Positions 16,212 to 26,279 are shown, numbered from the stretch's first letter. The stretch: 47,955 nucleotides of DNA from Helicobacteraceae bacterium (GCA_900770765.1 CAAGLK010000137.1:1-47955), one strand, 5' to 3'. A program made the numbers and translations. Notes: a model not told the origin generated them from the sequence alone.

Positions 16212-18275
16212 TTAAGCTTCAACATATTCTGCAATGCTATCTTCTTTTACAGCAACACAAATAAGTCCATATAATTGCCGCCTAGTGTATTCCACAAAAA
16301 CACCATTATCTAATAAATAGACGCATAAAAGATAATATTTTTGACCTAGTTTTATAATTTTTTTAGAATCTTTTAAATTTTTTAAATCAAATTCATTGCT
16401 ATCATCAAAAATATCAAAGCTAAAATCATCCTTTGTGGAAGCAATAATATTTTTTTGATTATCAAACACCGCACTAAAGATTTCGCTTTTTTCAGATAAA
16501 ATTGATGACTCCTTAGGTAGCGCCTCTGCTAAAATATAAGACACTCTCTCTAAATCTAGCACATACGCTACTCCACCTATTAACTGCTGATTCTCATCTT
16601 TTACACCAGAGCAAAACACTAGCGTATTTTTATTATTATAAAAAGGACTAGGGATAAAGCTAGAAACAATCACCTCTGCACTCCCGCCCAATCTCTCGGC
16701 TAATTCTAGCTTTTTACCATTAATTAAAGCATCATCTAGTGCATTTTGTAACACATTACCAGCTCTATCAAGCAAAAGAATATTATGGAAATTTTCATAA
16801 TTTTCGCCTAATCTACTCAATAAAGCCTTTGTATTTTCTAGCGTATCTCCTGCAACGCTACCTTCTTTTATTAGTTGCTTAAAATACCTTCTAAAATGCA
16901 TAGCGCTTTTAATCCAAATAGAATCCTTAATGCACTCTTTAAATACATTATCCACCACAAGCGTAGAATATTGCGCATAATATCCCACAACATTAAAGAG
17001 TGCATTATAAATGCCCTTTTGTAATTCTTCAGTAGATTGAATACATAGCGTATTCATTTCATCACTTAGAATCCTAATATTATTTAAAATAGGATTTAGC
17101 GCATAAGAGTGGCTTTTTGAAGCAATAATTTCACCATTAATCACAACATCACCAAGCTCCTCATTAATATTCTCGCCCTCGGCAATTACACTATCTAAAT
17201 CCTCTGTAATTAATAAAGAATTTTCCAATAATTGCTCATCAATATTATAATTTTGCTGTCTTTTTGCATCAAATGCTACATATAAAGGCACGATTCTGCA
17301 AATTTTCCAATCCTGCACTAAACTAGTCGCACCGCTAAAAGTGCCAATATCCATCATCGCTACTAAGCAAATTTTAGAACGATTTTCTAAAAATGTATAA
17401 TTATCATATTTGTTTAAAGCGATAAACTGCCCCTTTGGAAACATTTTTACATTATCAGAAAAAAGCACATTGCTTTTTGTATTTAAAACTACTAAATTAG
17501 ACTGCGGCAGACGATATACAAAACTATTTTGCAGCTTTTTAAATTCCTCGTTTAAATCTATAACAAACACTAAACTAAGGGTTGGTGATAGCTCCTTACT
17601 TTGCCTTAATGGAATCACAAAGAAAAATTCCAAGTTATCATCATGGTCGCTTAATTTTTTTGCATAAAAATCTGCCTTTTGATAAAACTCACCATATAGC
17701 TCAATCCCACTCGCTTCTAAAACAGCTGGAATCTTTGTTTTTTGTGCTAGATTCTCACCGCTTTTATTTAAAACAGCCCTTAAAAGATTCCCATCATTGT
17801 CGTAAATTAAGACACTTTTATAAACATCCCCACTAGTGCCAAATTTATACACATAATCCATTATTGATTCTAATGCCGCTTTTGCCGCATCGGCATCATT
17901 TTCTTTATTATTTTGATAATTTATGCTTTCTTCTAATAAATATTGACTTTTTGCTAAAGCCGCAATATCCTCATGGCGATTTTTGAAATAAAAGTTTAGT
18001 GTTTGTGCCATTATTTTAATTGAAGTCTCAGCCTCCTCATAGGCGTTTAAAAAGTTTTGCTCCATTATTGTTTGAATCAATTTGTCTTGCAAATTTTCAA
18101 ATTTTTCCTGCGTTTTTTCCATATAATCAAAAAGATTTTCTGCAATATCAAGTGAGCTAATTTTACCTGTTAGTGTTGTCTTGCTAAGCAAAGTATTTAG
18201 TGATGCAAATTGCGATTCATAGCGTCTAACCATTGGCATATATGGACTTAAAAGATTTATTGTTGATTGCTCCAT
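16212..18275 (-). CDS. Large soluble protein with two Cache/PDC-like sensor domains, no output domain
   Basis: A 687-residue protein without signal peptide, membrane helix or recognisable kinase, HAMP or chemoreceptor signalling region. An N-terminal helical part (~1-130) precedes a Cache-like fold (~145-275: SVLIYDNDGNLLRAVLN, FFFVIPL, LSLVFVIDLNEEF). A middle helical region (~380-500) leads to a second one (~505-610: NILLLDRAGNVLQNA, GGVAYVLDLERVSYIL). The C-terminus, LYGLICVAVKEDSIAEYVE, is unassigned. Cache domains usually sense ligands outside the cell in membrane receptors, so a cytosolic two-domain version is unusual. It might partner with a chemoreceptor or CheW, but nothing adjacent supports that. 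It converges on the DUF2156 gene. Confidence 0.8.
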   Translation of the reverse strand: MEQSTINLLSPYMPMVRRYESQFASLNTLLSKTTLTGKISSLDIAENLFDYMEKTQEKFENLQDKLIQTIMEQNFLNAYEEAETSIKIMAQTLNFYFKNRHEDIAALAKSQYLLEESINYQNNKENDADAAKAALESIMDYVYKFGTSGDVYKSVLIYDNDGNLLRAVLNKSGENLAQKTKIPAVLEASGIELYGEFYQKADFYAKKLSDHDDNLEFFFVIPLRQSKELSPTLSLVFVIDLNEEFKKLQNSFVYRLPQSNLVVLNTKSNVLFSDNVKMFPKGQFIALNKYDNYTFLENRSKICLVAMMDIGTFSGATSLVQDWKICRIVPLYVAFDAKRQQNYNIDEQLLENSLLITEDLDSVIAEGENINEELGDVVINGEIIASKSHSYALNPILNNIRILSDEMNTLCIQSTEELQKGIYNALFNVVGYYAQYSTLVVDNVFKECIKDSIWIKSAMHFRRYFKQLIKEGSVAGDTLENTKALLSRLGENYENFHNILLLDRAGNVLQNALDDALINGKKLELAERLGGSAEVIVSSFIPSPFYNNKNTLVFCSGVKDENQQLIGGVAYVLDLERVSYILAEALPKESSILSEKSEIFSAVFDNQKNIIASTKDDFSFDIFDDSNEFDLKNLKDSKKIIKLGQKYYLLCVYLLDNGVFVEYTRRQLYGLICVAVKEDSIAEYVEA

Positions 18276-18405
18276 TGTTATCCCTTAAAACAAAATAAAT
18301 TCTTTAATTATAACAACTTTATTTTAAATAAAAAATATTTTTTAAAAAATTTTAAGAAAAACAAAAAGTTTTTATAAAGTATTTAAAAAAGATTCCACTA
18401 TAAAG

Positions 18406-18430
18406 AATCCTTGGGGAAATCCCAAGGATT
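18406..18430 (-). terminator. Rho-independent terminator of the cytochrome c peroxidase gene
   Basis: AATCCTTGGG and CCCAAGGATT form perfect 10-base arms with a 5-base loop, starting 4 bases past the stop codon of the gene on the minus strand. A short T-rich stretch follows on that strand. It is the strongest GC-containing hairpin in the window. Confidence 0.85.
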
Positions 18431-18434
18431 TAGC

Positions 18435-19469
18435 TTATAGCTCTGGTTTTGGAGTTTTATTTGTGCTAGCTGGTAATTGTGGGTAAGTTACCGCTGGTTT
18501 TTCACCTGTTAGCGAGCCTAAGAAAGTAGCGATTTTCGCCGCTTCTTTATCACTAATTTTGATTCCTAACTGAACGCTTCCCATTTCTTTAATAGCATCT
18601 GTTAGATTCCAAATCGCACCATTGTGGAAGTAAGGTGCAGTTTCAGTTACATTTCTTAGCGTAGGAGTTTTCACCATACCATTTGCATCACCTTTAAAGT
18701 CGCCAACATTTGCGAATTTATACTGCCCAGCAACTTGGAATGCCTGCATTGTCCCACCTAAATTTACGCCATTGTGGCAAGCAACACAGCCTTTATCTAA
18801 GAATAATTGTAAGCCCTCTTTTTCTGCTTTACTTAATGCTTTATCATCACCATTTAAGAAAGCATCAAAGCGAGATGGAGTAATAAGCGTTCTCTCAAAG
18901 TTAGCAATAGCATCTGCGATATTGTCAAATGTTACGCCTTCTTTTCCATAGATTTTTTTAAATTCTTCTTGATATTCTGGAAGTGAGCTAATTTTTTCAA
19001 CCGCTAATTTCGCTGGAGTTGCCATTTCTGGCTCTGCCTCAATTGGTCCTTTTGCTTGGTCTATTAAGCTACCAGCTCTACCATCCCAAAATTGTGAAGC
19101 ATTTAATACTGAGTTATAAACCGTTGGTGAATTTAGATGATGTGGATTTACCGTCCATCTATGCCCAACTGCCGCTGCTACGCCATCTGTCCCACCTAAG
19201 CCTAAGTTGTGGCAAGTGTTACAAGAAATAATACCGCTTTTTGAAAGTCTAGGCTCAAAATATAGCTTTTTACCAAGCTCTGCTTTAGCTTCGGTAAATG
19301 GAGTAAATTTCACACCCATATCTTTTAAAATTACATCAACTTCTTGCTGAGTTTTAGGAAGTGGTGCGATTCCACTATCTTTAGTGGCTTTTGCTAAATC
19401 AGCCTCTGCTGCATTAAGTGCAAGAGCAGAAGCAACTGCAACTGATAATGATACGATAAATCGTTTCAT
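18435..19469 (-). CDS. ccpA: Di-heme cytochrome c peroxidase
   Basis: It reduces hydrogen peroxide in the periplasm with electrons from c-type cytochromes. The 344-residue product has a signal peptide (cleavage after ~21, LNAAEA) and two haem c sites, CNTCH (~residue 82) and CVACH (~residue 228). Other family motifs are LGKKLYFEPRLSKSG, the WDGRAGSL block, FERTLITPSRFDAFLNGD, and TPTLRNVTETAPYFHNG with axial ligands. A good AAAGGAG precedes the ATG. A clear terminator follows. The small cytochrome c at 42559 could be a donor, but that is only inference. Confidence 0.95.
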   Translation of the reverse strand: MKRFIVSLSVAVASALALNAAEADLAKATKDSGIAPLPKTQQEVDVILKDMGVKFTPFTEAKAELGKKLYFEPRLSKSGIISCNTCHNLGLGGTDGVAAAVGHRWTVNPHHLNSPTVYNSVLNASQFWDGRAGSLIDQAKGPIEAEPEMATPAKLAVEKISSLPEYQEEFKKIYGKEGVTFDNIADAIANFERTLITPSRFDAFLNGDDKALSKAEKEGLQLFLDKGCVACHNGVNLGGTMQAFQVAGQYKFANVGDFKGDANGMVKTPTLRNVTETAPYFHNGAIWNLTDAIKEMGSVQLGIKISDKEAAKIATFLGSLTGEKPAVTYPQLPASTNKTPKPEL

Positions 19470-19623
19470 TAAAGCTCCTTTAAAATAGATAATATTGATT
19501 GCACAACAACCAACGGGCGAAATTTTAATACTCTAATACTTTTAAGAATATTAATTAAATAATAACTTTTATTCTTAAAATCCCCATATTTTTCTAGCCT
19601 AAAAACGCCTATTTTAAGGTAAA

Positions 19624-19645
19624 ATTCCACCCTTAAAGGTGGAAT
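19624..19645. repeat. Inverted ATTCCACC...GGTGGAAT between divergent genes
   Basis: Perfect 8-base arms (19624-19631 and 19638-19645) with a 6-base spacer. It is upstream of both ccpA and the SGNH-like gene, so a terminator role is unlikely for either. The arms include GGAATC read through to 19646. Confidence 0.5.
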
Positions 19646-19680
19646 CCTAAAATATAAATTTAAACTTAAAAGGTCTTTTT

Positions 19681-21100
19681 ATGCAACTAAGAGAGAGAGA
19701 GAGAGAGAAACGCTGGAATCTTAAAGGAATCTAAAAAATATAGCGTAGTTTTACTAGGCGGAAGCAACTGCATAGTGCGTGATGGCTTAAGCGCTGGATT
19801 AGCACAAGAAAATATAAATTTGACAAATTTAGCACTTGGGGCGTCCTTTAGCCTACAGCGACTTTATGAGCTAAAAAGAGAAAATAATCAAAAGACAATA
19901 AAAGATGCCGATTTTATAATTTTTGAAACAAACATAAACGATGCTTATCAAATAACAATAGGCGTAGATTTACAAATAATTTCAAAGCATTTTAAGCTAA
20001 CTTGCGAAGCTCTTTATAAAACAAACAAAAAGATTCTAATGCTAATACTCCCCTATCAAAGCGAACACAACATAACACAAAAAAATAAAGATTTTATAAC
20101 TAATTTACATATATTTTATGCAAATAAATTTGGCTTTAATCTCATAAATTTAGATAAATATTATAAACAAAACAATCTTTTAGAGTTTTTCTACACCACA
20201 GATTCTTACCACCAGATTCCAGCGATTTTAAAGGCTCTAGGGCAAAATATCGCTAAAAACTTGCATTTATTAAAGCCGCTTAAAAAGGTGGAATCTAGAC
20301 TGCTAAAAGTGGAGTATAAAATTATTTCTCCACAAGATTTAATAATAAAAGGCAAGGAGTTAGAAAAAACACAGCGCAGCAACTCGGTATTTAACGAAAC
20401 ACTTTTTAAGCTAACTTGCGATTCTACCCTACACTTCCCACAAGCCCTTTATAATTATGAGATTCTAGGATTTGGGTCGTGGAATGATAAAAAATGGGAG
20501 GACTTTTTCTCGCTTTGCTTTAAGGATTCTAAAGAAAAACATATTAAAACAATTATGTCAAACCAGCTATTATTCCACAGCTTTTATGATAAATTTATAA
20601 TCTCTAAAGATTCCACCATTACCATAAACACGCTAGATTCCACCACACAATGCTCAGTATGGGTTACAAAAAATGCCAAGCCAAATAACAATTACTGCCT
20701 TATAACGCAATTTTTACTTGCAAAAATAGAAAATTTCAATAACGAATTTTTAAAGGCGAAATCCCAAAGCATAGAATCCAAATATAACTTTAACTTCCTA
20801 ATCCCAAACATAACGCTATATAAAGAAGCAATAGAGCAATACAACGCCAGAATGGACGCAGTAAAACTTAAGCCAAAATTAGATGAAATAAACAAATTAA
20901 AGCAAGAGTTAGAATCACAAAAGCCACCACTTGAAGCGATAGAAAAAATAAAAAACCAGCTAAGCTATAAATTAGGACAAGAGCTTATAAAAACGCACAA
21001 ATCCCGCTTCAAACTCGGCTACCTCACGCTATTTTTTAGACTTAAAAAAATTGCAAAAAAGCATAAAAAAATGCAGAATACAAATAGCAAAAAGCAGTAA
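19681..21100 (+). CDS. Phase-variable SGNH-hydrolase-like protein, in the OFF frame here
   Basis: The ATG at 19681 (AAAAGG 7 bases upstream) opens a frame that runs through an (AG)9 tract and stops after 17 codons. The frame from 19691 to 21100, just past the tract, encodes the real protein. Ten or seven AG units would join them into ~470 residues. SGNH blocks are visible: VVLLGGSNC (nucleophile Ser), NLALG, ETNIND (Asn) and DSYHQ (Asp/His), all within the first ~200 residues. The middle ~200 residues match the paralogue at 33020-34299. The C-terminus carries a basic YKLG..LIK..K module also seen in the glycosyltransferase-like gene at the right edge. A GTG at 19775 stays in frame but would lose the nucleophile block. 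Likely role: acylation or deacylation of a surface glycan (inference). Confidence 0.85.
19690..19707 (+). repeat. (AG)9 contingency tract
   Basis: Nine AG dinucleotides begin three codons after the ATG. Gain of one unit or loss of two restores the downstream frame, and other changes keep it closed. Dinucleotide tracts near a start codon are a standard phase-variation device in Helicobacter and other mucosal bacteria. Confidence 0.93.
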
Positions 21101-21150
21101 AAAATATAGAATCGCAAAGTTAAAATTATACAATTTACGGATTCCACTCA

Positions 21151-21190
21151 GTCATTGCAAGAAAATCCGCAAGGATTTTCGTGGCAATCT
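21151..21190. repeat. Short TCATTGC...GGCAATCT palindrome element
   Basis: ATTGC (21154) pairs with GCAAT (21184), and inside it GAAAATCC pairs perfectly with GGATTTTC around a GCAA tetraloop. It lies between the converging SGNH-like gene and acnB, so it could end transcription from both sides. The ends, GTCATTGC and GTGGCAATCT, match the ends of the larger element at 46256, so it may be a short member of that family. Confidence 0.65.
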
Positions 21191-21270
21191 AAATGTTGTA
21201 TTATCTTAGTTGCTTGATTATTCAAAATATAAAGCGAGATAGCTTTGCAGCCGTCCCGCAAATTTTAAAT

Positions 21271-23829
21271 TTAAATAGAATAATTCTCTATTAAATTAAA
21301 GTTTAAGTATTTATAAATTTGTTCCTCTTTGCCTTTTAGCTTTTTAGGAATTAGTTCTAAATACTCACTCTTAGTTGGAATCCGCCCTAAAAGCGCACAT
21401 ACCGCTGCTAACTCCGCACTGCCTAGATATACTTGCGCGCCTTTACCCATTCTATTATCAAAATTCCTAGTAGAAGTTGAAAAAACCACCGCATTATCAC
21501 GCACTCGCGCTTGATTCCCCATACACAAGCTACACCCTGGAATCTCAATCCTAGCGCCCGCCGCACCAAATAGCGACATATATCCCTCATCTCTTAACTG
21601 CTTATCATCCATTTTAGTAGGCGGCGCTATCCATAGCGTAGTAGGTGCTTGCCCCTCTCCTTTTAGCACTTCGCCTAACGCCCTATAATGTCCGATATTT
21701 GTCATACAGCTTCCTACAAAAACTTCATCTATTTTATGCGCTCTCTTAGAATCCGCTAACACCTCGCTAATCGTCGCTACATCATCTGGGTCGTTTGGAC
21801 ATGCCACGATTGGCTCAGTTATTTCATTTAGATTTATCTCAATAACTGCGGCGTATTCTGCGTCTTTATCAGCCTTTAAAAGCACAGGATTCTTAATCCA
21901 CTCTTGCATTTTTTCCGCCCTTCTCTTAAGCGTTTTAGCGTCGCTATAACCCGCCTTAATCATCGCTTCAATTAGAGCAATATTTGACTTAAGATACTCA
22001 ATAATAGGCTCTTTATTTAACGCCACAGTGCAAGCCGCCGCACTTCTCTCAGCACTTGCATCACTTAGCTCAAAGGCTTGTTCTACCTTAAGATTAGGAA
22101 GCCCTTCAATTTCTAGGATTCTACCGCTAAAGATATTTTTCTTACCCTTTTTCTCAACCGTTAATAAGCCCTTTTTAATCGCATAATATGGAATCGCATT
22201 TACTAAATCTCGTAAAGTAATGCCCGGCTGCATTTCACCGCTAAATCTAACAAGCACGGATTCTGGCATATCAAGCGGCATAGAGCCTGTAACTGCGGCA
22301 AAGGCTACTAAACCACTTCCAGCTGGGAAGCTAATTCCAATAGGAAATCTCGTGTGAGAATCCCCACCAGTCCCCACGGTATCTGGTAGCACCATACGAT
22401 TAAGCCATGAGTGGATAACGCCATCACCTGGACGCAACGCTACGCCTCCACGCGAACTCATAAACTCCGGAAGCGTTGCGTGTAGATTAACATCGGCGGG
22501 CTTTGGATATGCCGCAGTGTGGCAGAAGCTCTGTAGCACGAAATCTGCACTAAAGCCAAGAGAGGCTAGCTCTTTTACTTCATCTCTAGTCATCGCACCT
22601 GTGGTATCTTGACTACCCACGGTTGTAGCAATTGGCTCACAATATGTGCCTGGCAATATCCCTTGCTCCTCGCTTAATCCACACGCACGACCGACCATTT
22701 TTTGCGCTAAGCTAAAGCCTTTTGCACTTACCTTAGGATTAGCTGGCTTTGCAAAAATCTCTTCTTTTGGCAGCCCTAACGCCTCTCTAGCTTTAGCTGT
22801 CAATCCTCGACCGATAATAAGGTTAATTCTCCCACCAGCGCGGATTTCATCGGCGATTGTCGTAGGCTTTAAGTCAAACTTTGAAACAACTTCGCCATTT
22901 TTTACAATCTCACCCTTAAATGGATAAATCTCAATTACATCGCCCTCGCTTAAATTATCCACCGGTGCGACAATTGGTAAGCAGCCGCTATCCTCGCAAG
23001 TGTTAAAGAAAATAGGCGCAATAACACTTCCAATAACTAGCCCACCAGCCTTTTTATTAGGTATAAATGGAATCTCACGCCCCATATGCCACACAAGCGA
23101 GTTACAAGCCGACTTCCTAGAGCTTCCTGTGCCTACCACATCGCCTACATACACTAGCGGATAGCCCTTTTCTTTAAGCTTTTCAATGCGACTAAAGGCG
23201 TTTTGCGTCCTAGCCTTTAGCATAGCTTGTGCGTGAAGTGGAATATCGCTTCTAGTAAAGGCATCTCCAGCTGGGCTTAAATCATCTGTATTTGTCTCAC
23301 CATCTATTTTAAACACCACAGCGGTGATTTTCTCACTCAAAGGCTCTTTAGCTAAAAACCACTCCGCATTAGCCCAAGATTCCAGCACTTCTTTAGCATA
23401 AGAATTACTCTTGCTAAGCTCGGCTATTTCATTAAAGCCATCATAAACTAAAAGCGTGTGTTTTAGGGCATTTGCTGCCTCACTAGCCAACTCAGAATCG
23501 CTACTTTTAAGGGCATTAATAAGCGGTGTGATATTGTAGCCGCCTAGCATCGTGCCAAGTAGCTTTATGGCGTATTCTTTTGAGATTCCACTTACGCTTA
23601 CTTCGCCTTTAATGATGGAATCCAAAAACTCCGCCTTAACCTTAGCCGCACTATCTACGCCTGGACTTACGCGATTTGCTAATAATTCCACTAGCTCACT
23701 ACTCTTAGAATCGCCTTTTTTAAGCAACTCCACCACTTCTTTTGTCTGTGCTTCACTTAGCGGAAGCGGTGGGACATTTAACTTAGCTCTTTCATCAACT
23801 AGCTTTTGATATTCACTAAAAAAACTCAT
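21271..23829 (-). CDS. acnB: Aconitate hydratase B
   Basis: AcnB interconverts citrate and isocitrate in the TCA cycle. The 852-residue product has the AcnB order: an N-terminal HEAT-like domain (~1-155), then the swivel domain (DGETNTDDLSPAGDAF, GTGSSRKSACNSLVWH), then the catalytic domain. The latter shows the QDTTGAMTRDE, GTGGDSHTRFPIG, VGSCMTNIGHYRA and GCSLCMGNQARV motifs, whose cysteines hold the [4Fe-4S] cluster. It is the only aconitase type known in Helicobacter and Campylobacter. It is divergent from cysK with a 185-bp shared upstream region. Confidence 0.98.
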   Translation of the reverse strand: MSFFSEYQKLVDERAKLNVPPLPLSEAQTKEVVELLKKGDSKSSELVELLANRVSPGVDSAAKVKAEFLDSIIKGEVSVSGISKEYAIKLLGTMLGGYNITPLINALKSSDSELASEAANALKHTLLVYDGFNEIAELSKSNSYAKEVLESWANAEWFLAKEPLSEKITAVVFKIDGETNTDDLSPAGDAFTRSDIPLHAQAMLKARTQNAFSRIEKLKEKGYPLVYVGDVVGTGSSRKSACNSLVWHMGREIPFIPNKKAGGLVIGSVIAPIFFNTCEDSGCLPIVAPVDNLSEGDVIEIYPFKGEIVKNGEVVSKFDLKPTTIADEIRAGGRINLIIGRGLTAKAREALGLPKEEIFAKPANPKVSAKGFSLAQKMVGRACGLSEEQGILPGTYCEPIATTVGSQDTTGAMTRDEVKELASLGFSADFVLQSFCHTAAYPKPADVNLHATLPEFMSSRGGVALRPGDGVIHSWLNRMVLPDTVGTGGDSHTRFPIGISFPAGSGLVAFAAVTGSMPLDMPESVLVRFSGEMQPGITLRDLVNAIPYYAIKKGLLTVEKKGKKNIFSGRILEIEGLPNLKVEQAFELSDASAERSAAACTVALNKEPIIEYLKSNIALIEAMIKAGYSDAKTLKRRAEKMQEWIKNPVLLKADKDAEYAAVIEINLNEITEPIVACPNDPDDVATISEVLADSKRAHKIDEVFVGSCMTNIGHYRALGEVLKGEGQAPTTLWIAPPTKMDDKQLRDEGYMSLFGAAGARIEIPGCSLCMGNQARVRDNAVVFSTSTRNFDNRMGKGAQVYLGSAELAAVCALLGRIPTKSEYLELIPKKLKGKEEQIYKYLNFNLIENYSI

Positions 23830-24014
23830 AAAGACTCCTTAAAAAACTTAAATGCTTTAACTTTAAATAATACATATTTTATATTTAATTTTCAAACTTT
23901 AGATAAATATTTTTTATCTTTTTTGTAAAATTGTGTAATTTTAGAATTTTTAATGTTGTATTAAGTTTAGTTAAACTAAACATTACGCTTTTTAATTTTT
24001 TAAAAAGGATTCTT

Positions 24015-24929
24015 ATGAAAGTTATTAACTCCATAACACAGGCAATTGGCAACACGCCATTATTAAAACTAGAAAAATTATCTAAAGAATGCGGAGCAAA
24101 TATATTTGTAAAATGCGAGTTTTTAAATCCTACACACTCGGTAAAAGATAGAATTGCTTTAAGTATGATAGAAGTTGCACTAGAAAGCGGTAAAATCAAT
24201 AAAGATACAATATTGATAGAGCCAACAAGTGGAAACACAGGTATAGGCTTAGCTTCAGTATGTGCTGCAAAGGGAATTAAGCTAATTTTAACAATGCCAG
24301 AATCTATGAGCATAGAGAGAAGACGACTTATGGCAGCACTTGGTGCAGAGCTAGTTTTAACGCCAAAAGAAAAAGGTATGAAAGGTGCAGTAGAAAAAGC
24401 AGAAGAGTTACATAAAGAAACACCAAATTCTATGATTTTACAGCAGTTCAAAAACGAAGCAAATCCTAAAGCACATAGAGAAACGACAGCTATAGAAATT
24501 TTAGAAGCATTAGATAATAAAGTGGATATTTTTATCTCTGCAGTAGGCACAGGTGGGACACTAAGTGGCGTAGGCGCAGTATTAAAAGATAAGAATCCTC
24601 ACGCAAAAGTAATCGCAGTAGAACCTGTGGAATCTCCTGTGCTAAGTGGTGGGAATCCAGGACCGCACAAGATTCAAGGAATCGGTGCTGGCTTTATCCC
24701 AGATACACTTGATAGAAATTTAATTGATGAAATACTGCAAGTTAAAGTAGATGATGCCTATGTGGAATCTAGGGCTATTGCTAAAGATTCTGGCGTTTTA
24801 GTTGGAATCTCAAGCGGTGCGAATTTATGGGCTGCAAAAGAAATGGCAAAAAAATATCCAGGGAAAAATATCGTAACAATTCTTTGCGATACAGGTGAGC
24901 GATATTTAAGCACAGAGCTTTATGAGTAA
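24015..24929 (+). CDS. cysK: Cysteine synthase A
   Basis: CysK makes cysteine from O-acetylserine and sulfide, with PLP. I start at the ATG at 24015 because AAAGGAT lies just upstream and MKVINSITQAIGNTPLL is the usual N-terminus; the frame is open further up but AT-rich and unlike the family. The 304-residue product has HSVKDRIAL (PLP-binding Lys), EPTSGNTGIGLA, SAVGTGGTLSGVG and LCDTGERYLST. It heads an apparent operon with thiC (9 bp on) and mrp. Cysteine could feed sulfur to thiamine and Fe-S synthesis, which would suit this grouping. Confidence 0.97.
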   Translation: MKVINSITQAIGNTPLLKLEKLSKECGANIFVKCEFLNPTHSVKDRIALSMIEVALESGKINKDTILIEPTSGNTGIGLASVCAAKGIKLILTMPESMSIERRRLMAALGAELVLTPKEKGMKGAVEKAEELHKETPNSMILQQFKNEANPKAHRETTAIEILEALDNKVDIFISAVGTGGTLSGVGAVLKDKNPHAKVIAVEPVESPVLSGGNPGPHKIQGIGAGFIPDTLDRNLIDEILQVKVDDAYVESRAIAKDSGVLVGISSGANLWAAKEMAKKYPGKNIVTILCDTGERYLSTELYE

Positions 24930-24938
24930 GGCTTAAAT

Positions 24939-26270
24939 ATGCGAAAAGAGTGGGTAAAAAATAGAGAAAATGATACTATAAAAACACAACTTCATTATGC
25001 AAAAAAGGGCATCATCACACCAGAAATGGAATATGTCGCAAATATTGAACACCTAAGCGGTGAGCTTGTGCGTAAGGAAGTGGCAAAAGGTCGCTTGATA
25101 CTGCCAGCAAACATAAATCACATAAATTTAGAACCTATGGGGATTGGAATCGCCACACGCACAAAAATTAATGCAAACATCGGCAGTTCCGCACTTGCAA
25201 GCTCAATTGATGAGGAAGTTTCAAAAACTCAAGTTTCTATAAAATATGGTGCAGATACCATTATGGATTTAAGCACGGGCGGGGATTTAGACTGCATAAG
25301 AGAAGCGGTTATTAAAAACTCTAGTGTACCTATTGGCACGGTGCCGATTTATCAAATACTACACGATGTTAAGGGCGATATTAATGCACTTGATATAAAT
25401 ACAATGCTTGAAGTTATGGAGCGACAAGCAAAGCAAGGCGTAAGCTACTTCACAATCCACTGCGGATTCTTACTAGAACACATGCCACTAATTGCAAAGC
25501 GAAAAATGGGTATCGTAAGCCGAGGTGGGAGCTTAATGGCGTCTTGGATGATGCACTATCATAAGCAAAATCCATTTTATGAAGCTTATGATGAGATTTT
25601 AAAAATTTGTCAAAAATATGATGTTTCTTTAAGTCTTGGGGATTCACTGCGCCCTGGTTGTTTAGCGGATTCTAGCGATGAGGCGCAACTTGCGGAGTTA
25701 AAAGTGCTAGGTGAACTTACAAAAAGGGCTTGGGAAGCCGATGTGCAAGTAATGGTTGAAGGTCCAGGTCATGTGCCGCTAAATGAAATTGAGCGAAATG
25801 TGGAACTGCAAAAGGAGCTCTGCTTCGAGGCACCTTTTTATGTGTTAGGACCGCTTGTTACGGATATCGCCGCTGGGTATGACCATATCGCCTCAGCAAT
25901 TGGTGCGACAATCGCCGCTTGGAAAGGCGTGGCGATGCTATGCTATGTAACGCCAAAGGAGCATTTAGGGCTGCCAAATGCTAAAGATGTGCGAGAAGGA
26001 ATTATCGCTTATAAAATCGCCGCACACGCCGCAGATATCGCACGCGGGCGGATAAATGCAAGACTACGCGACGATGCTATGAGTAATGCAAGATATAATT
26101 TTGATTGGAATAAGCAATTTGAACTAGCCCTAGACCCTGATAGAGCTAGAGAATACCACGATGAAAGCCTTCCACAAGAGGTGTTTAAAGATGCGAAATT
26201 CTGCTCTATGTGTGGGCCGAAATTTTGCAGTTATAAAATTTCACAAGAGATAATAGAACAAACAAAATAA
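24939..26270 (+). CDS. thiC: Phosphomethylpyrimidine synthase
   Basis: ThiC is the radical-SAM enzyme that turns aminoimidazole ribotide into the pyrimidine half of thiamine. The 443-residue product is the short form common in Campylobacterota. It has TIMDLSTGGDL, the SLGDSLRPGC block, MVEGPGHVPLNE, GPLVTDIAAGYDHI and the C-terminal CSMCGPKFCS cluster motif. Only 9 bp separate it from cysK, so there is no room for a TPP riboswitch directly upstream. Confidence 0.98.
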   Translation: MRKEWVKNRENDTIKTQLHYAKKGIITPEMEYVANIEHLSGELVRKEVAKGRLILPANINHINLEPMGIGIATRTKINANIGSSALASSIDEEVSKTQVSIKYGADTIMDLSTGGDLDCIREAVIKNSSVPIGTVPIYQILHDVKGDINALDINTMLEVMERQAKQGVSYFTIHCGFLLEHMPLIAKRKMGIVSRGGSLMASWMMHYHKQNPFYEAYDEILKICQKYDVSLSLGDSLRPGCLADSSDEAQLAELKVLGELTKRAWEADVQVMVEGPGHVPLNEIERNVELQKELCFEAPFYVLGPLVTDIAAGYDHIASAIGATIAAWKGVAMLCYVTPKEHLGLPNAKDVREGIIAYKIAAHAADIARGRINARLRDDAMSNARYNFDWNKQFELALDPDRAREYHDESLPQEVFKDAKFCSMCGPKFCSYKISQEIIEQTK

Positions 26271-26279
26271 AGGAAAAAA

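Noticed and set aside
23931..24014. Upstream extension of cysK by 28 residues
   Set aside because: The ATG at 24015 has AAAGGAT upstream and gives the canonical N-terminus; the extension is AT-rich and unlike the family.
24930..24938. TPP riboswitch before thiC
   Set aside because: Only 9 bases separate cysK and thiC, and I saw no THI-box-like sequence in the cysK leader either.
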